Source: Myxococcus landrumus
Lineage (GTDB): Bacteria; Myxococcota; Myxococcia; Myxococcales; Myxococcaceae
Direction of reading: 5' to 3'
DNA length: 64,000 bases
Assembly (NCBI RefSeq): GCF_017301635.1
Contig: NZ_CP071091.1
Span: forward strand, 62,001-126,000
Shown here: positions 1 to 8,922 of the stretch, one piece after another
Layout of the letters: each line of letters starts with the position of its first letter
Position numbering within the stretch: the stretch's first letter is position 1
Notes under the pieces: model-generated
Database searches by the model: none
What the model was told of the DNA's origin: nothing
The model's input: only the letters and a program-made list of their open reading frames with translations
Translations under genes and position numbers: made by a program

Positions 1-408
1 CTCCTCTCGCTGGGCAGGTCGCTGGTGGGCTGGCTGGGGGGAAGGGAGTGGACGCGCGCGGACCGGCGGCTCCAGTTGTTCACCGTGTCCGCGTTCGACA
101 CGCAGATGCTGTTGGGGCTGGTGCTCTACTTCGGCTTGAGCCCGTTCACGCCGCGCTCGTTGGAGGGAGGGCTCCGCGCCAGCCTCGCGATTCCGACGCT
201 CCGGTTCTTCAGCCTGGAGCATCCGGCCACGATGTTGTTGTCGCTCGTCTGCGCGCATGCGGCGTCCGCGCTGAGTCAACGCGCGCCGGTGCCGGTGTCG
301 CGCCACCGCGCGTGGGCCATCGGTCTGTTGCTGGCGATGGTCCTGGTCTCGCTCGCGATTCCCTGGCCGGGGTTGCCCCACGGCCGCCCCCTGCTCAGAG
401 GCTTCTGA
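1..408 (+). CDS. Membrane protein, 5'-truncated by window edge
   Basis: The reading frame is open from base 1, so the N-terminus lies outside the window; 135 codons remain. The visible part has about three hydrophobic segments, including LLGLVLYFG and AIGLLLAMVLVSLAI, separated by short basic or aromatic loops. The stretch with DRRLQLFTVSAFDTQMLLG resembles small four-helix membrane proteins often annotated loosely as cytochrome b-like in other phyla. I see no heme ligand pattern I would trust. Function is unknown. It ends about 300 bases before the cytochrome lipoprotein gene, on the same strand, so it may or may not belong to that unit. Confidence 0.7.
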   Translation, partial: LLSLGRSLVGWLGGREWTRADRRLQLFTVSAFDTQMLLGLVLYFGLSPFTPRSLEGGLRASLAIPTLRFFSLEHPATMLLSLVCAHAASALSQRAPVPVSRHRAWAIGLLLAMVLVSLAIPWPGLPHGRPLLRGF

Positions 409-704
409 GGGCCTCGCTCATGTATGACCTTCTCTGGATGTTGCTGCTGATGCCGCCGCGCATGACGAGCAAGACTCTTCAGGGAAGTGGGGTGGAGGCA
501 CCTCGCCCGCGCGCTGTTCGGAAGCCTCGGGCCGATGAGCCCTCCAGCGGCGCGCGCCCCGCGACACGAAGAAAGCCTCGCGTAATGTCCACCCGCTGAC
601 GCGCGAAAGAGGCGCAAGCCTCCCACCTCGTTGTCGGACGAATCGCGGGGGAGGTCCGAACATTCAGCTTGAGGCGTCGGGCGACTTGCCGGAACCTTGT
701 CGCA
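409..704 (+). other. Intergenic region with a doubtful small ORF
   Basis: This is a gap of 296 bases between the membrane protein and the cytochrome gene. An ORF of 59 codons (421-599) starts 12 bases after the upstream stop; it has a short hydrophobic start followed by a basic, arginine-rich tail. It has no recognisable family and may be chance in GC-rich DNA. A GTCGGAC...GTCCGA inverted repeat lies near 632-658, shortly upstream of the cytochrome start, and could be a regulatory site. Nothing else stands out. Confidence 0.25.
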
Positions 705-1358
705 ATGAAGCCTTCACTTCCGGTCACGGCCGCCGTGGTCCTCCTCGCGAGCGCCGGAGGGTGTCGGCGCCAGCCCGAAGCCGAGGCGGCGCAAGGGGAG
801 TCCTTGCCGCGCGTGGATGCCCACGAGCTGCGCTCCGTGGACATGTTCCAGCGCATCGAGGACCCGGCGCAGCGCTCTCGCGCCCTGTTCCTCGAGACCA
901 GTCGCGTCTACTTCCATCCGCGCTGCTCGAACTGCCACCCCGACGGAGACAGCCCCTTCCAGGAGACGGGAGCAATGCTCCACAACCCTCCGGTGACGCG
1001 AGGCCCCGAGGACAAGGGCGTCGTGGGGATGACCTGCGAGGGATGTCACCAGGACCGCAACGTGGAGCTGGCGCGAGTGCCCGGAGCCCCGAACTGGCAC
1101 CTGGCTCCTCGCTCCATGGCCTGGACGGGCAAGAGCGCCCGAGCCCTGTGCGAGCAGCTCAAGGACCCCGCGAGGAACGGAGGCAAGACGTTGGAGCAAC
1201 TCGTCGAGCACAACAAGCATGACGCCTTGGTGGCGTGGGGCTGGGCACCCGGTTCTGGAAGGGAACCGGCGCCGGGGACGCAGGCGCGATTCGGGGAGCT
1301 CGTCGCGGCCTGGGTGGCCACCGGTGCCGAGTGCCCCAGCGAGGAGGCACGGCCGTGA
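705..1358 (+). CDS. Diheme c-type cytochrome lipoprotein
   Basis: A 217-residue protein with a lipoprotein signal: hydrophobic residues 6-16, then a lipobox ending at Cys20 (SAGGC). Two CXXCH heme-attachment motifs are visible, CSNCH at 74-78 and CEGCH at 111-115, so it probably binds two c-type hemes in the periplasm, anchored to a membrane. I chose ATG 705 rather than the in-frame TTG at 669 because it places the signal peptide correctly. The stop overlaps the GTG start of the 2Fe-2S gene (GTGA), implying translational coupling. With the next two genes it probably forms an electron-transfer chain in which the molybdenum hydroxylase passes electrons to this cytochrome. The partner role is inferred from gene order; the heme binding is direct motif evidence. 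Confidence 0.87.
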   Translation: MKPSLPVTAAVVLLASAGGCRRQPEAEAAQGESLPRVDAHELRSVDMFQRIEDPAQRSRALFLETSRVYFHPRCSNCHPDGDSPFQETGAMLHNPPVTRGPEDKGVVGMTCEGCHQDRNVELARVPGAPNWHLAPRSMAWTGKSARALCEQLKDPARNGGKTLEQLVEHNKHDALVAWGWAPGSGREPAPGTQARFGELVAAWVATGAECPSEEARP

Positions 1359-1819
1359 GCATTCGAGTGCGCGTCAATGGCGAGGACCGGGAGCTGGAAG
1401 TTGACCCGGAGATGCCGTTGTTGTGGGCGCTGCGCGACGTCCTCGGACTGACGGGGACGAAGTACGGCTGTGGCGAGGCGCTGTGCGGCGCGTGCAGCGT
1501 GCACCTGGATGGCCAGGTGGTGCGCGCGTGCGTGACGCCCGTCCGTCGCGCGGACGGCCGCACCGTCACCACCATCGAGGGGTTGTCGACCGATGGGAAC
1601 CATCCGCTCCAGCGGGCGTGGGTGGAGCTGGGCGTTCCCCAATGTGGCTACTGCCAGGCGGGGCAGCTCATGTGCGCCGCGGCGCTGCTGGCGAAGACGC
1701 CGCAGCCCACGGACGCGGACATCGACCGTTCGATGGCGGGCAACCTCTGCCGCTGTGGCACCTATACGCGCATCCGCTCGGCCGTGAAGAAGGCCGCGGG
1801 CGTGCCTGATGCGAAGTGA
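1355..1819 (+). CDS. 2Fe-2S subunit of molybdenum hydroxylase (IorA/CoxS-like)
   Basis: A 154-residue two-cluster ferredoxin subunit of the xanthine oxidase family. Cysteines 39, 44, 47 and 59 match the N-terminal plant-type cluster, and Cys97, Cys100, Cys132 and Cys134 (CGYC and CRC) match the helical second cluster. The length is usual for the separate small subunit of isoquinoline oxidoreductase-type enzymes. The GTG at 1355 gives the correct N-terminus; the upstream extension to 1235 only overlaps the cytochrome. There is no signal peptide, so it probably rides through the Tat pathway bound to the large subunit. It transfers electrons from the Mo cofactor, probably to the cytochrome encoded just before it. 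No FAD subunit is nearby. Confidence 0.93.
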   Translation: MSIRVRVNGEDRELEVDPEMPLLWALRDVLGLTGTKYGCGEALCGACSVHLDGQVVRACVTPVRRADGRTVTTIEGLSTDGNHPLQRAWVELGVPQCGYCQAGQLMCAAALLAKTPQPTDADIDRSMAGNLCRCGTYTRIRSAVKKAAGVPDAK

Positions 1820-1829
1820 CGAGGACGCG

Positions 1830-4094
1830 ATGAGCCAGCAGCCCGTGGTGTTGACCCGGCGTTCCTTTCTCGAAGGGCTCAATCTCTCGGTCGGTGGACT
1901 GGCCCTGGGGCTGGTCCCCTCCGTCACGCTCGGGGCGGCGGAGGCGGGGCCTCGCGCGAAGGCCGCGGAGCTGAAGCCCAGCGTCTTCGTGCACGTCGCC
2001 GCGGATGGGCTCGTCACCATCGTGTGCCACCGCTCGGAGATGGGGCAGGGCATCCGCAGCTCGATGCCGGTGGTCATCGCGGACGAACTCGGCGCGGACA
2101 TGGCCCGGGTGAAGGTGGTCCAGGCGGATGGCGACGCCGTCTATGGCGACCAGAATACGGACGGCTCCAGCAGCATCCGGAACGGCGTCTACGAGGCGCT
2201 GCGCCGCACAGGAGCCACCGCGCGCACCATGCTGGTGGCCGCCGCGGCGAAGCGCTGGAAGGTGAAGCCCGCGGACTGCGAGGCGAGAGACCATGCGGTC
2301 TTCCACCGGGGCGGGAAGCGCTCGCTGGCTTTCGGTGAGCTGGTGGCGGACGCGGTGAAGCTGCCCGTGCCCAAGCCCGAGGCCGTGCAGTTGCGGCCCC
2401 GCTCGGAGCTCCGCCGCGTGGGCCGGGAGCTGCCGCTGCTCGATGGGCCTTCGTACGTGAATGGAACCGCCGTCTTCGGCGCGGACGTGCGGCTGCCGGG
2501 GATGCTCATCGCCGTGGTGGCGCGGCCTCCCGTGGTGGGCGGCAAGGTGGTGCGCTTCGACGCGACGAAGGCGCTCGCGATTCCCGGTGTGAAGAAGGTG
2601 CTGGAGCTGCCCGAGCCGCAGCGCCCCTATCTGTTCCAGGGATGGGGCGGCGTCGCGGTGCTGGCGGAGAACACGTGGGCGGCGATGCGCGGCCGCGCGG
2701 CGCTGGACATCGCCTGGGAGAACGGGCCGAACGAGTCGTACGACTCGGCGCAGTACCGCCAGGCGCTGCTGGAGTCCGTGCGGATTCCCGGCACGCCCGC
2801 GCGCTCCGTGGGCGATGTGGACCAGGCGCTGGCCAAGGCCTCACGGGTGGTCGAGGCCGAGTACTACACGCCGCACCTGTCCCATGCTCCCATGGAGCCG
2901 CCCGTCGCCCTGGCTCGGGTGGACGGCGGCACGTGTGAGGTGTGGGCGCCCACGCAGCACCCGCAGGCGGCGCGAACCGAGGCGGCTCGCGTGGCGGAGC
3001 TTCCCGAGGACAAGGTGGCGGTGCACGTCACGCTGCTGGGCGGCGGTTTCGGGCGCAAGTCGAAGGCGGACTTCGTCGCGGAGGCGGTCTTCCTCGCGAA
3101 GGCGGCGGGCGTGCCGGTGCGGGTGCAGTGGACGCGCGAGGATGACCTGCGCCACGACTACTACCACTCGGCCAGCGCGCAGCGGCTCAGCGCGGGGCTC
3201 GATGCCTCGGGCAAGCCGACGGCGTGGTTGCACCGCACGTCCTTCCCCGCCATCCGCTCCACGTTCTCGAATGACGTGACGGGTCCGGGGGCCCGGGACC
3301 TGAACCAGGGCGTGCTGGACCTGCCGCTCGCCATCCCCAACGTGCGCGCGGAGATGGGCCTGGCGCTCGCGAAGGTGCGCATCGGCTGGCTGCGCTCGGT
3401 GAACAACATCTTCCACGCGTTCGCGCTGGGCTCCTTCATGGATGAGCTGGCCCATGCGAGAGGGCTGGACCCCCGCGACAACCTGCTCGAGGTGATTGGC
3501 CCCGCGCGCCACGCCTCGCTGGCGGAGCTGGGAGTCGCCGCGCTGCCCAACTATGGCGCGACGCTGGAGGAGTATCCCGTCGACGCGGGGCGGCTGCGCC
3601 GGGTCATCGAGCGGGTGACGGAGCTGTCGGGCTGGAGCGAGCGGGAGAAGAACGGACGCACGCTGGGGCTCGCCGCGCACCGCAGCTTCCTGACCTACGT
3701 GGGCGTGGTGGTGTCCGTGAAGAAGGACGAGGCGGGCAAGGCGCGCGTGGATGAGGCGTGGGTGGTGGTGGACGCGGGGCTGGTCGTCAATCCGGACCGG
3801 GTCCGCTCGCAGATGGAGGGCTCGGTCATCTTCGGGATGAGCCTGGCGCTGTATGGCTCCATCACGATGAAGGGGGGCGCGACGCAGCAGTCGAACTTCC
3901 GCGACTTCCGGCTGGTGCGTGTCGCGGAGGCGCCCCGGGCCATCCACGTGGACATCATCCAGAGCGAGTCCCCGTCGGGAGGCGTGGGAGAGCCCGGCGT
4001 TCCCCCCGTGGCCCCCGCCATCGCCAACGCGCTCTTCGCGCTCACGGGCACGCGCGTCCGGGACTTGCCGATCGTCCAGTCGCTCGCGGTCTGA
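1830..4094 (+). CDS. Molybdopterin hydroxylase large subunit, Tat-exported (IorB-like)
   Basis: A 754-residue catalytic subunit of the aldehyde/isoquinoline oxidoreductase (xanthine dehydrogenase) family. A twin-arginine signal sits at residues 9-29 (TRRSFLEG followed by a hydrophobic stretch), so the folded enzyme is exported to the periplasm. The cofactor loop reads GGGFGRK instead of the more common GGGFGGK. The conserved C-terminal GEPGVPP carries the presumed catalytic glutamate. I prefer ATG 1830 over ATG 1809 because 1809 overlaps the upstream gene and adds nothing before the Tat motif. It follows the 2Fe-2S gene by 10 bases. Substrate cannot be deduced; members oxidise N-heterocycles or aldehydes. 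Electron flow would be Mo to 2Fe-2S to the diheme cytochrome. Confidence 0.93.
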   Translation: MSQQPVVLTRRSFLEGLNLSVGGLALGLVPSVTLGAAEAGPRAKAAELKPSVFVHVAADGLVTIVCHRSEMGQGIRSSMPVVIADELGADMARVKVVQADGDAVYGDQNTDGSSSIRNGVYEALRRTGATARTMLVAAAAKRWKVKPADCEARDHAVFHRGGKRSLAFGELVADAVKLPVPKPEAVQLRPRSELRRVGRELPLLDGPSYVNGTAVFGADVRLPGMLIAVVARPPVVGGKVVRFDATKALAIPGVKKVLELPEPQRPYLFQGWGGVAVLAENTWAAMRGRAALDIAWENGPNESYDSAQYRQALLESVRIPGTPARSVGDVDQALAKASRVVEAEYYTPHLSHAPMEPPVALARVDGGTCEVWAPTQHPQAARTEAARVAELPEDKVAVHVTLLGGGFGRKSKADFVAEAVFLAKAAGVPVRVQWTREDDLRHDYYHSASAQRLSAGLDASGKPTAWLHRTSFPAIRSTFSNDVTGPGARDLNQGVLDLPLAIPNVRAEMGLALAKVRIGWLRSVNNIFHAFALGSFMDELAHARGLDPRDNLLEVIGPARHASLAELGVAALPNYGATLEEYPVDAGRLRRVIERVTELSGWSEREKNGRTLGLAAHRSFLTYVGVVVSVKKDEAGKARVDEAWVVVDAGLVVNPDRVRSQMEGSVIFGMSLALYGSITMKGGATQQSNFRDFRLVRVAEAPRAIHVDIIQSESPSGGVGEPGVPPVAPAIANALFALTGTRVRDLPIVQSLAV

Positions 4095-4174
4095 GGTGCT
4101 CGTCCCCCGTCCCGCGCGGGCCCATGGCGCCGCGCGCCTTGAAGCGTCCGTGCGGGATTTGGGAACGTGGCGGG

Positions 4175-5689
4175 ATGAAATGGAGCGCCGCGTTGCTGTG
4201 TGGAGGCCTGGTGTTCTCCCCGCCGGTGGAGGCCGCCGAGCCCGCGTCTTCCGCCCGTGAGCGGGAGGTGATGCTGCTGACGGGGGCGATGTTGGGGCCC
4301 ACGCCGATGCTGGAGGACCTTCGCTCCCTGGTGGACGAGGTGGGCGGCCGGGCCACGGGCTCGGAGTCCAATCGCCGCTCGGTGGAGTGGGCGCTGGAGC
4401 GCTTCCGCAAGGCGGGCGTGACGGCGACGTCCGAGCCCTTCCAGATGCCGGCCCTGTGGCTGGAGCAGGGCGCCAGCGCGACGGTGCAGGGCCGTGGGGT
4501 GCGCTTCACGCCTCGCGTGGCGGCCATGCCCTTCTCCACCGCGACGCCCAAGGGTGGCCTCACCGCGCCGCTGGTCGACGTCGGCAGGGGCACGGAGGCG
4601 GACTTCTCGCGTGTGGGCGCGAAGGCCAAGGGCGCGTTCGTCCTGGTGGAGACGGACGAGCTGCATGACGTGGATGACCTCTTCCGCGAGTACGGCGAAG
4701 CGGTGGGAATCGAGGCGCGCGCGGTGGCCTCCGGCGCCGTGGGCCTGGTCTACATGGGCAGCCGTCCTGGCAATCACCTCTACCGGCACAACGTGTCCTC
4801 GGGCCCGAAGAACACCCGGCCGATGATGGTGATGGAGCGCGATGCGGCGAAGCGGGCGATGCGGCTCTTGCGCGCGGGCACGGGCCTGACGCTGAACGCC
4901 GCGTTGGACTTGAAGACGGGCGGGCCCTACGAGTCGCGCAACGTCATCGGCGAGATTCGCGGCACCACGCGGCCGGAGGAAGTCGTCGTGCTGGGCGCGC
5001 ACCTGGACAGTTGGGACCTGGGCGGCGGCGCGTTGGACAACGGCGCCAACGTGGCCATGCTCATCGACCTGGCTAGGCAGATGCAGCGGCTGGGGATGAA
5101 GCCCGCGCGCACCCTCCGCTTCGCGCTGTGGAACGGCGAGGAGCAGGGCATGTATGGCTCCGCGGGGTATGTGCGCTCACACGTGGCGGAGCTGGACGGG
5201 CACGTCATGGCGCTGTCCGTGGACATCGGATGTGGACGCATCAACGGCTTCTTCACCAACGGCCGCCCTCCGCTCGTGCCGATGGTGGACCGGGTGCTCG
5301 AGCCCGTGGCGGGGCTGGGGCCCTTCACGCAGGTGGACGTGCCGGTGGTGGGCACCGACAACCTGGACTTCATGCTGAGCGGCGTGGCGAACCTCATCGC
5401 CAACCAGGAGTCCGCGACGTACGGGCCCAACTACCACTCGCGCTCGGACGAGTTCGAGCAGTGCGACGCGCGCACGCTGCGCACCAACGCCGCGGTGGTG
5501 GGCGCGCTGGCCTGGGGCTTCGCGACGCAGGAGGAGCGGCTGCCACGTCAGAGCCGCGCGGAGGTGGAGGCGCTCATGAAGGCGACGGACCTCCCCGCGC
5601 AGATGCGCTCGTTCAACGTCTGGGACGAGTGGGAGTCGGGCAAGCGCGGACGCCCGGCCGAGCGTCAGGCGTCGCCCGCGTCGCGCTGA
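4175..5689 (+). CDS. Secreted M28-family zinc metallopeptidase
   Basis: A 504-residue protein with a Sec signal peptide (residues 1-20, cleavage near VEA-AEP). It has a PA-like domain insert and an M28 aminopeptidase/carboxypeptidase core. All expected zinc ligands are present: His276 (GAHLDSWD), Asp288 (ALDNG), Glu322-Glu323 (NGEEQG), Asp350 (SVDIG) and His421 (NYHSRSD). It probably acts as an exopeptidase in the periplasm or outside the cell, consistent with a predatory or saprophytic lifestyle. The start at ATG 4175 was chosen for the signal peptide; the frame is open far upstream only because of GC-rich codon bias. It lies 80 bases after the Mo-hydroxylase gene and is probably a separate unit. 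It is convergent with the kinase gene. Confidence 0.92.
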   Translation: MKWSAALLCGGLVFSPPVEAAEPASSAREREVMLLTGAMLGPTPMLEDLRSLVDEVGGRATGSESNRRSVEWALERFRKAGVTATSEPFQMPALWLEQGASATVQGRGVRFTPRVAAMPFSTATPKGGLTAPLVDVGRGTEADFSRVGAKAKGAFVLVETDELHDVDDLFREYGEAVGIEARAVASGAVGLVYMGSRPGNHLYRHNVSSGPKNTRPMMVMERDAAKRAMRLLRAGTGLTLNAALDLKTGGPYESRNVIGEIRGTTRPEEVVVLGAHLDSWDLGGGALDNGANVAMLIDLARQMQRLGMKPARTLRFALWNGEEQGMYGSAGYVRSHVAELDGHVMALSVDIGCGRINGFFTNGRPPLVPMVDRVLEPVAGLGPFTQVDVPVVGTDNLDFMLSGVANLIANQESATYGPNYHSRSDEFEQCDARTLRTNAAVVGALAWGFATQEERLPRQSRAEVEALMKATDLPAQMRSFNVWDEWESGKRGRPAERQASPASR

Positions 5690-5701
5690 GCCGACGCGTC
5701 G

Positions 5702-8700
5702 TCAGTGCGTCTTGCGGAGCTCCTCCAGCCACGCGTCGATTTGGAGGAGCAGCTTCTTCGAGGGGTCCGCGTCCGTCGCCAGGGTCTTCGCCCCTTGGGC
5801 GAGGAGCAGGGCCCGGCCGCGGTCCTTGCCGGACTGCCACAGGGCCTTGGAGAGCAGGAGCTTCACCTCGGCCAGGTGCCCCGGGCCTGGCTGGGCCTTG
5901 TCCCATCCGGCGACGGCGCGCTCCAGGGGCACGAGGGCGTCCACGGGGCGGTTCAGCTTGAGGAGGGTGGCGCCCAGGTCCCGGAGGGCCAGCATCCACT
6001 GTCCCTCCGCATCCGTGGGCTGCGCGACCTGGACGTCCACGGCCCGCTGCGCATAGGGCAGGGCCTCCTCGTGGAGGCCCTTCATGGTGAGGATCCGGCC
6101 GATGAGGCGCAGCGGGCTCACCAGGCTCGCGCTCCAGTTGCCTTGCGTCTTCTCGCGGATGGCGAGGCTGCGCTTGAAGCGCTCCATCGCGAGGTCGTAC
6201 TTCCCCTGCGTGAAGAAGAGCACGCCCATGTTGGCGTGGATGACGGCGGCGCCCATGCTCTCCGGCCCGTCCGTCTTCGCGACCACGGCGAGCGCACGCT
6301 CATAGATGGGGAGGGCTTCGTCCATGCGCGACTCCATCAGGAGGGTGGAGGCGAGGTCGTTGAGCGCGTCATAGACGCGGGGATGCTCCGGGCCCAGCGT
6401 GCGCTCGAAGACTCCCAGCGCCTCGCGGGCCCGCTTCTCCCCCAGCACCAGCTCCTCCTGGTCCCTGAGCACGGGGACCATCGCCAGCCGCACGCGCGCC
6501 ACCTCGGGGTGCTCGTCGCCGAGCGCCTGCTCGGTGATGGTGGCGGCGCGCTCCAGGTGGGCGCGGGCCTCCGCCAGTCGCGGGTGGATCCACTGCGTCG
6601 TTCCCAGCTCCAGCAGGACGTCCGCGACCTCCAGGCTGTCCGGGCCGAAGGTGCTCTCCGCGAGCGCCAGCGCTTGGGTCTGGATGGCCACGGCTTCTTC
6701 GTATCGCCGTTGCTTTCGCAGCAGGGTTCCGCTGTAGGTGAGGAGGTGGACGCGGGCCAGCTCGTTGCCGCCCCCCAGCCGTTCGAGGGCGGCCGAGGCG
6801 CGCTCCTTCCAGCGCGAGGCCAGGTCGTACTCATCCAGGCCGATGCACGACACGCGCACCAGCAGCGTCCAGGCCCGGGCCGCGATGGCGTCCTGTCGCG
6901 TGGCCTCCGCCGCGTTGAGCGCATCGAAGAGGGACTCCTCCGCGCCCCGCCAGTTGCCGGCGCCCTCGCGCAATTCGCCCAGCAGCAGCGAGATTTCAGC
7001 GCTGTCGTGCCGGTGTCCGGTCCGCTTCGAGGCCTTGGCCGTGGGCTCCACCAACGTGACGCCCTCCGCGTAGCGTCCCGTGGCCAGGAGCGCGCGGCCT
7101 CGCGCGAGCGTGGCCCGGAGCGCGGCATGTTGCTCCCGCTCCTCGGGGCCCTCCGGGAGCGAAGCCCCACCGGGCGCCAGGGCCTCCGAGCAGCCCGAGA
7201 GGGGCGGGAGGCCCTTCACCGCGCGGTGCGCCTCGTCCACCATCCGGGGGTCCGCCTGGGTCAACAAGCGGGTGAGCGCGGAGACATCCGCGAGCCGGTT
7301 GTCGAGGCAGCGCATGCGCCACGCCATCACTTCTTCCGGCTGGTTGCCTCGGACGCGAGTGGCCTCGCACGCGGTGATGCGCGTGGTCGTCCAGGCCGCG
7401 GTGTACGCGTCCATGTCTCGTCGCACGCGCTCCCAGGCGGAGGTGGCGTAGGGGCGGCCGGTGGCGGCGAACGCGGCCGCGATGGCGGAGTGCTGCCCGG
7501 GCCCCCAGACGGCCATCATCTCCTCGGAGGCGGTGGCGCAGGCCCGTGCGCCGCTGGTGTGCACCGCGTGCGTGAGTCCCACCGCCGCGGCCAGCACCGC
7601 CACGGCGCTGGCGAGCTGGAGGCCGCGCTTCCAGCGGATGGCGGGGTCCTTCTGGAGCGCGTCGAGCAGGGCGGAGATGCTCGGGTAGCGGTCCTCGGGA
7701 CGGCGGGAGAGGCCTCGCAGCAGCACGCGGCGCACCCAAGGCGGGACGCGGGTGCCGGCGGGCGCGGGCCGCACCTGGCCCGAGGACACGAGCGAGGCGA
7801 GCTCCGCGAGCGTGGTGCCCTCGAAGGGGCGCGCGCCATAGAGGGCCTCATGCAGCGCGACGCAGAAGGAGAACTGGTCTCCCGCCGCGCCCGCTCGCGT
7901 CTCTCCCAGGAGCTGCTCGGGGGCCATGTACGCCGGCGTGCCGCCCGTCAGTGAGCGCTCCACCACCTTGGGGCGGGACGCGTCCTCCCGCGTGGGCGGC
8001 GCTCCTTCCAGCTCGGTGGGGGCACCCAGCCGCGCGAGGCCGAAGTCGGTGACGTGGACGACGCCGTTGCTGCCCACCAGGAGGTTGGCGGGCTTGAAGT
8101 CGCCATGGACCACGCCCGCGGCATGCGCGGCCTCCAGCCCCCGGCCCGCGTCGAGGAAGAGCTCCAGCACCTTGCGCCAGGGACGTGGCTCGGCCTTCAG
8201 CCACTCGTTCAGCGTCTGGGTCTCCAGGCGCTCCATGGCCAGGAAGACGTGCTGGCCGAAGGTGCCCACGTCGTAGACGGCGACGACGTTGGGGTGGGAG
8301 ACGCGGGCCATGGCCTGCGCCTCGCGCAGCAGGTGTGCGCGCTCCTTGTCCGCGTCCAGTCCCAGCGCGCCGGTGCGCAGCAGCTTGAGGGCGACGCGGC
8401 GGTCCAGCTCCGGGTCATACGCGCCATACACGACGCCCATGGCCCCCGCGCCCAGCAGCTCGAGGACGAGGTAGCGGCCCACCGCCGTGCCCTTCTCCAG
8501 GGCCGCGTCCTCGCGCCGGAGGGTGGTGGACACGGGCTCCGTGGTGGAGAGGCTCCGGCCGGTGTCCGGGCTCTGCGCGCGCAGCCCTTCGGCCACGAGC
8601 ATCCGGCACGAGGTGCACGTGTCGAGGTGGGCATCCACACCGGCGCGCTCCTCGGGAGGCAGCTCGCCCAGCAACAACTTCATGAAGACGGTCTCGTCGA

Positions 8701-8710
8701 CACAACGCAT
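5702..8710 (-). CDS. Ser/Thr protein kinase with N-terminal zinc-finger-like segment and TPR tail
   Basis: A protein of about 1002 residues. A short HxxxCxxC motif (His28, Cys32, Cys35) resembles anti-sigma-type zinc fingers and is common before myxobacterial kinases. A Hanks-type kinase domain spans roughly residues 80-350, with the glycine loop GAGAMG at 87-92, Lys109, HGDFKPAN near 202 (HGD instead of HRD), DFG at 222-224 and a TPAYMAPEQ activation segment. A single membrane helix (about 20 residues, AVAVLAAAVG) follows, then a long helical tail with many TPR-like units, probably periplasmic. ATG 8710 was chosen because the zinc finger starts just after it; the frame stays open to 8911. 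It is probably a membrane receptor kinase with a TPR sensor domain. It is divergent from the serine hydrolase gene. Confidence 0.92.
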   Translation of the reverse strand: MRCVDETVFMKLLLGELPPEERAGVDAHLDTCTSCRMLVAEGLRAQSPDTGRSLSTTEPVSTTLRREDAALEKGTAVGRYLVLELLGAGAMGVVYGAYDPELDRRVALKLLRTGALGLDADKERAHLLREAQAMARVSHPNVVAVYDVGTFGQHVFLAMERLETQTLNEWLKAEPRPWRKVLELFLDAGRGLEAAHAAGVVHGDFKPANLLVGSNGVVHVTDFGLARLGAPTELEGAPPTREDASRPKVVERSLTGGTPAYMAPEQLLGETRAGAAGDQFSFCVALHEALYGARPFEGTTLAELASLVSSGQVRPAPAGTRVPPWVRRVLLRGLSRRPEDRYPSISALLDALQKDPAIRWKRGLQLASAVAVLAAAVGLTHAVHTSGARACATASEEMMAVWGPGQHSAIAAAFAATGRPYATSAWERVRRDMDAYTAAWTTTRITACEATRVRGNQPEEVMAWRMRCLDNRLADVSALTRLLTQADPRMVDEAHRAVKGLPPLSGCSEALAPGGASLPEGPEEREQHAALRATLARGRALLATGRYAEGVTLVEPTAKASKRTGHRHDSAEISLLLGELREGAGNWRGAEESLFDALNAAEATRQDAIAARAWTLLVRVSCIGLDEYDLASRWKERASAALERLGGGNELARVHLLTYSGTLLRKQRRYEEAVAIQTQALALAESTFGPDSLEVADVLLELGTTQWIHPRLAEARAHLERAATITEQALGDEHPEVARVRLAMVPVLRDQEELVLGEKRAREALGVFERTLGPEHPRVYDALNDLASTLLMESRMDEALPIYERALAVVAKTDGPESMGAAVIHANMGVLFFTQGKYDLAMERFKRSLAIREKTQGNWSASLVSPLRLIGRILTMKGLHEEALPYAQRAVDVQVAQPTDAEGQWMLALRDLGATLLKLNRPVDALVPLERAVAGWDKAQPGPGHLAEVKLLLSKALWQSGKDRGRALLLAQGAKTLATDADPSKKLLLQIDAWLEELRKTH

Positions 8711-8801
8711 GAAGGGCGGCACGGCTCGTGAGGGAGTGGAGAGGTGAGAGGATAGCAGAGTGCGTGCGGGCACCAGGGCCGCGCGTTCGTCGTGTCGGCG
8801 T

Positions 8802-8829
8802 GACATGTCGAGCGGGGGTTCGACATGTC
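8802..8829. promoter_or_regulatory. Twin ACATGT palindromes in divergent promoter region
   Basis: Two copies of a palindromic core, TGACATGTCG (8801-8810) and CGACATGTCG (8821-8830), are separated by a GC-rich spacer, with centres 20 bases apart (two helical turns). They sit in the 212-base region between the divergent kinase and serine hydrolase genes. The spacing is what a dimeric regulator bound to one DNA face would need. The operator role is inferred. Confidence 0.45.
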
Positions 8830-8922
8830 GCGGAGATGGGACGGCGGCCGGGCGCCGGGCGGACTGGCGGGGGCACGGTGCTTGCTGATGGCCGTGGGGT
8901 TCCCCATCCACCGGAGGCCCCC

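Noticed and set aside
421..599. ORF of 59 codons after the first membrane protein
   Set aside because: Not called as a gene: the hydrophobic start is short, the rest is Arg/Pro-rich, and no family is recognised. It is mentioned in the intergenic entry only.
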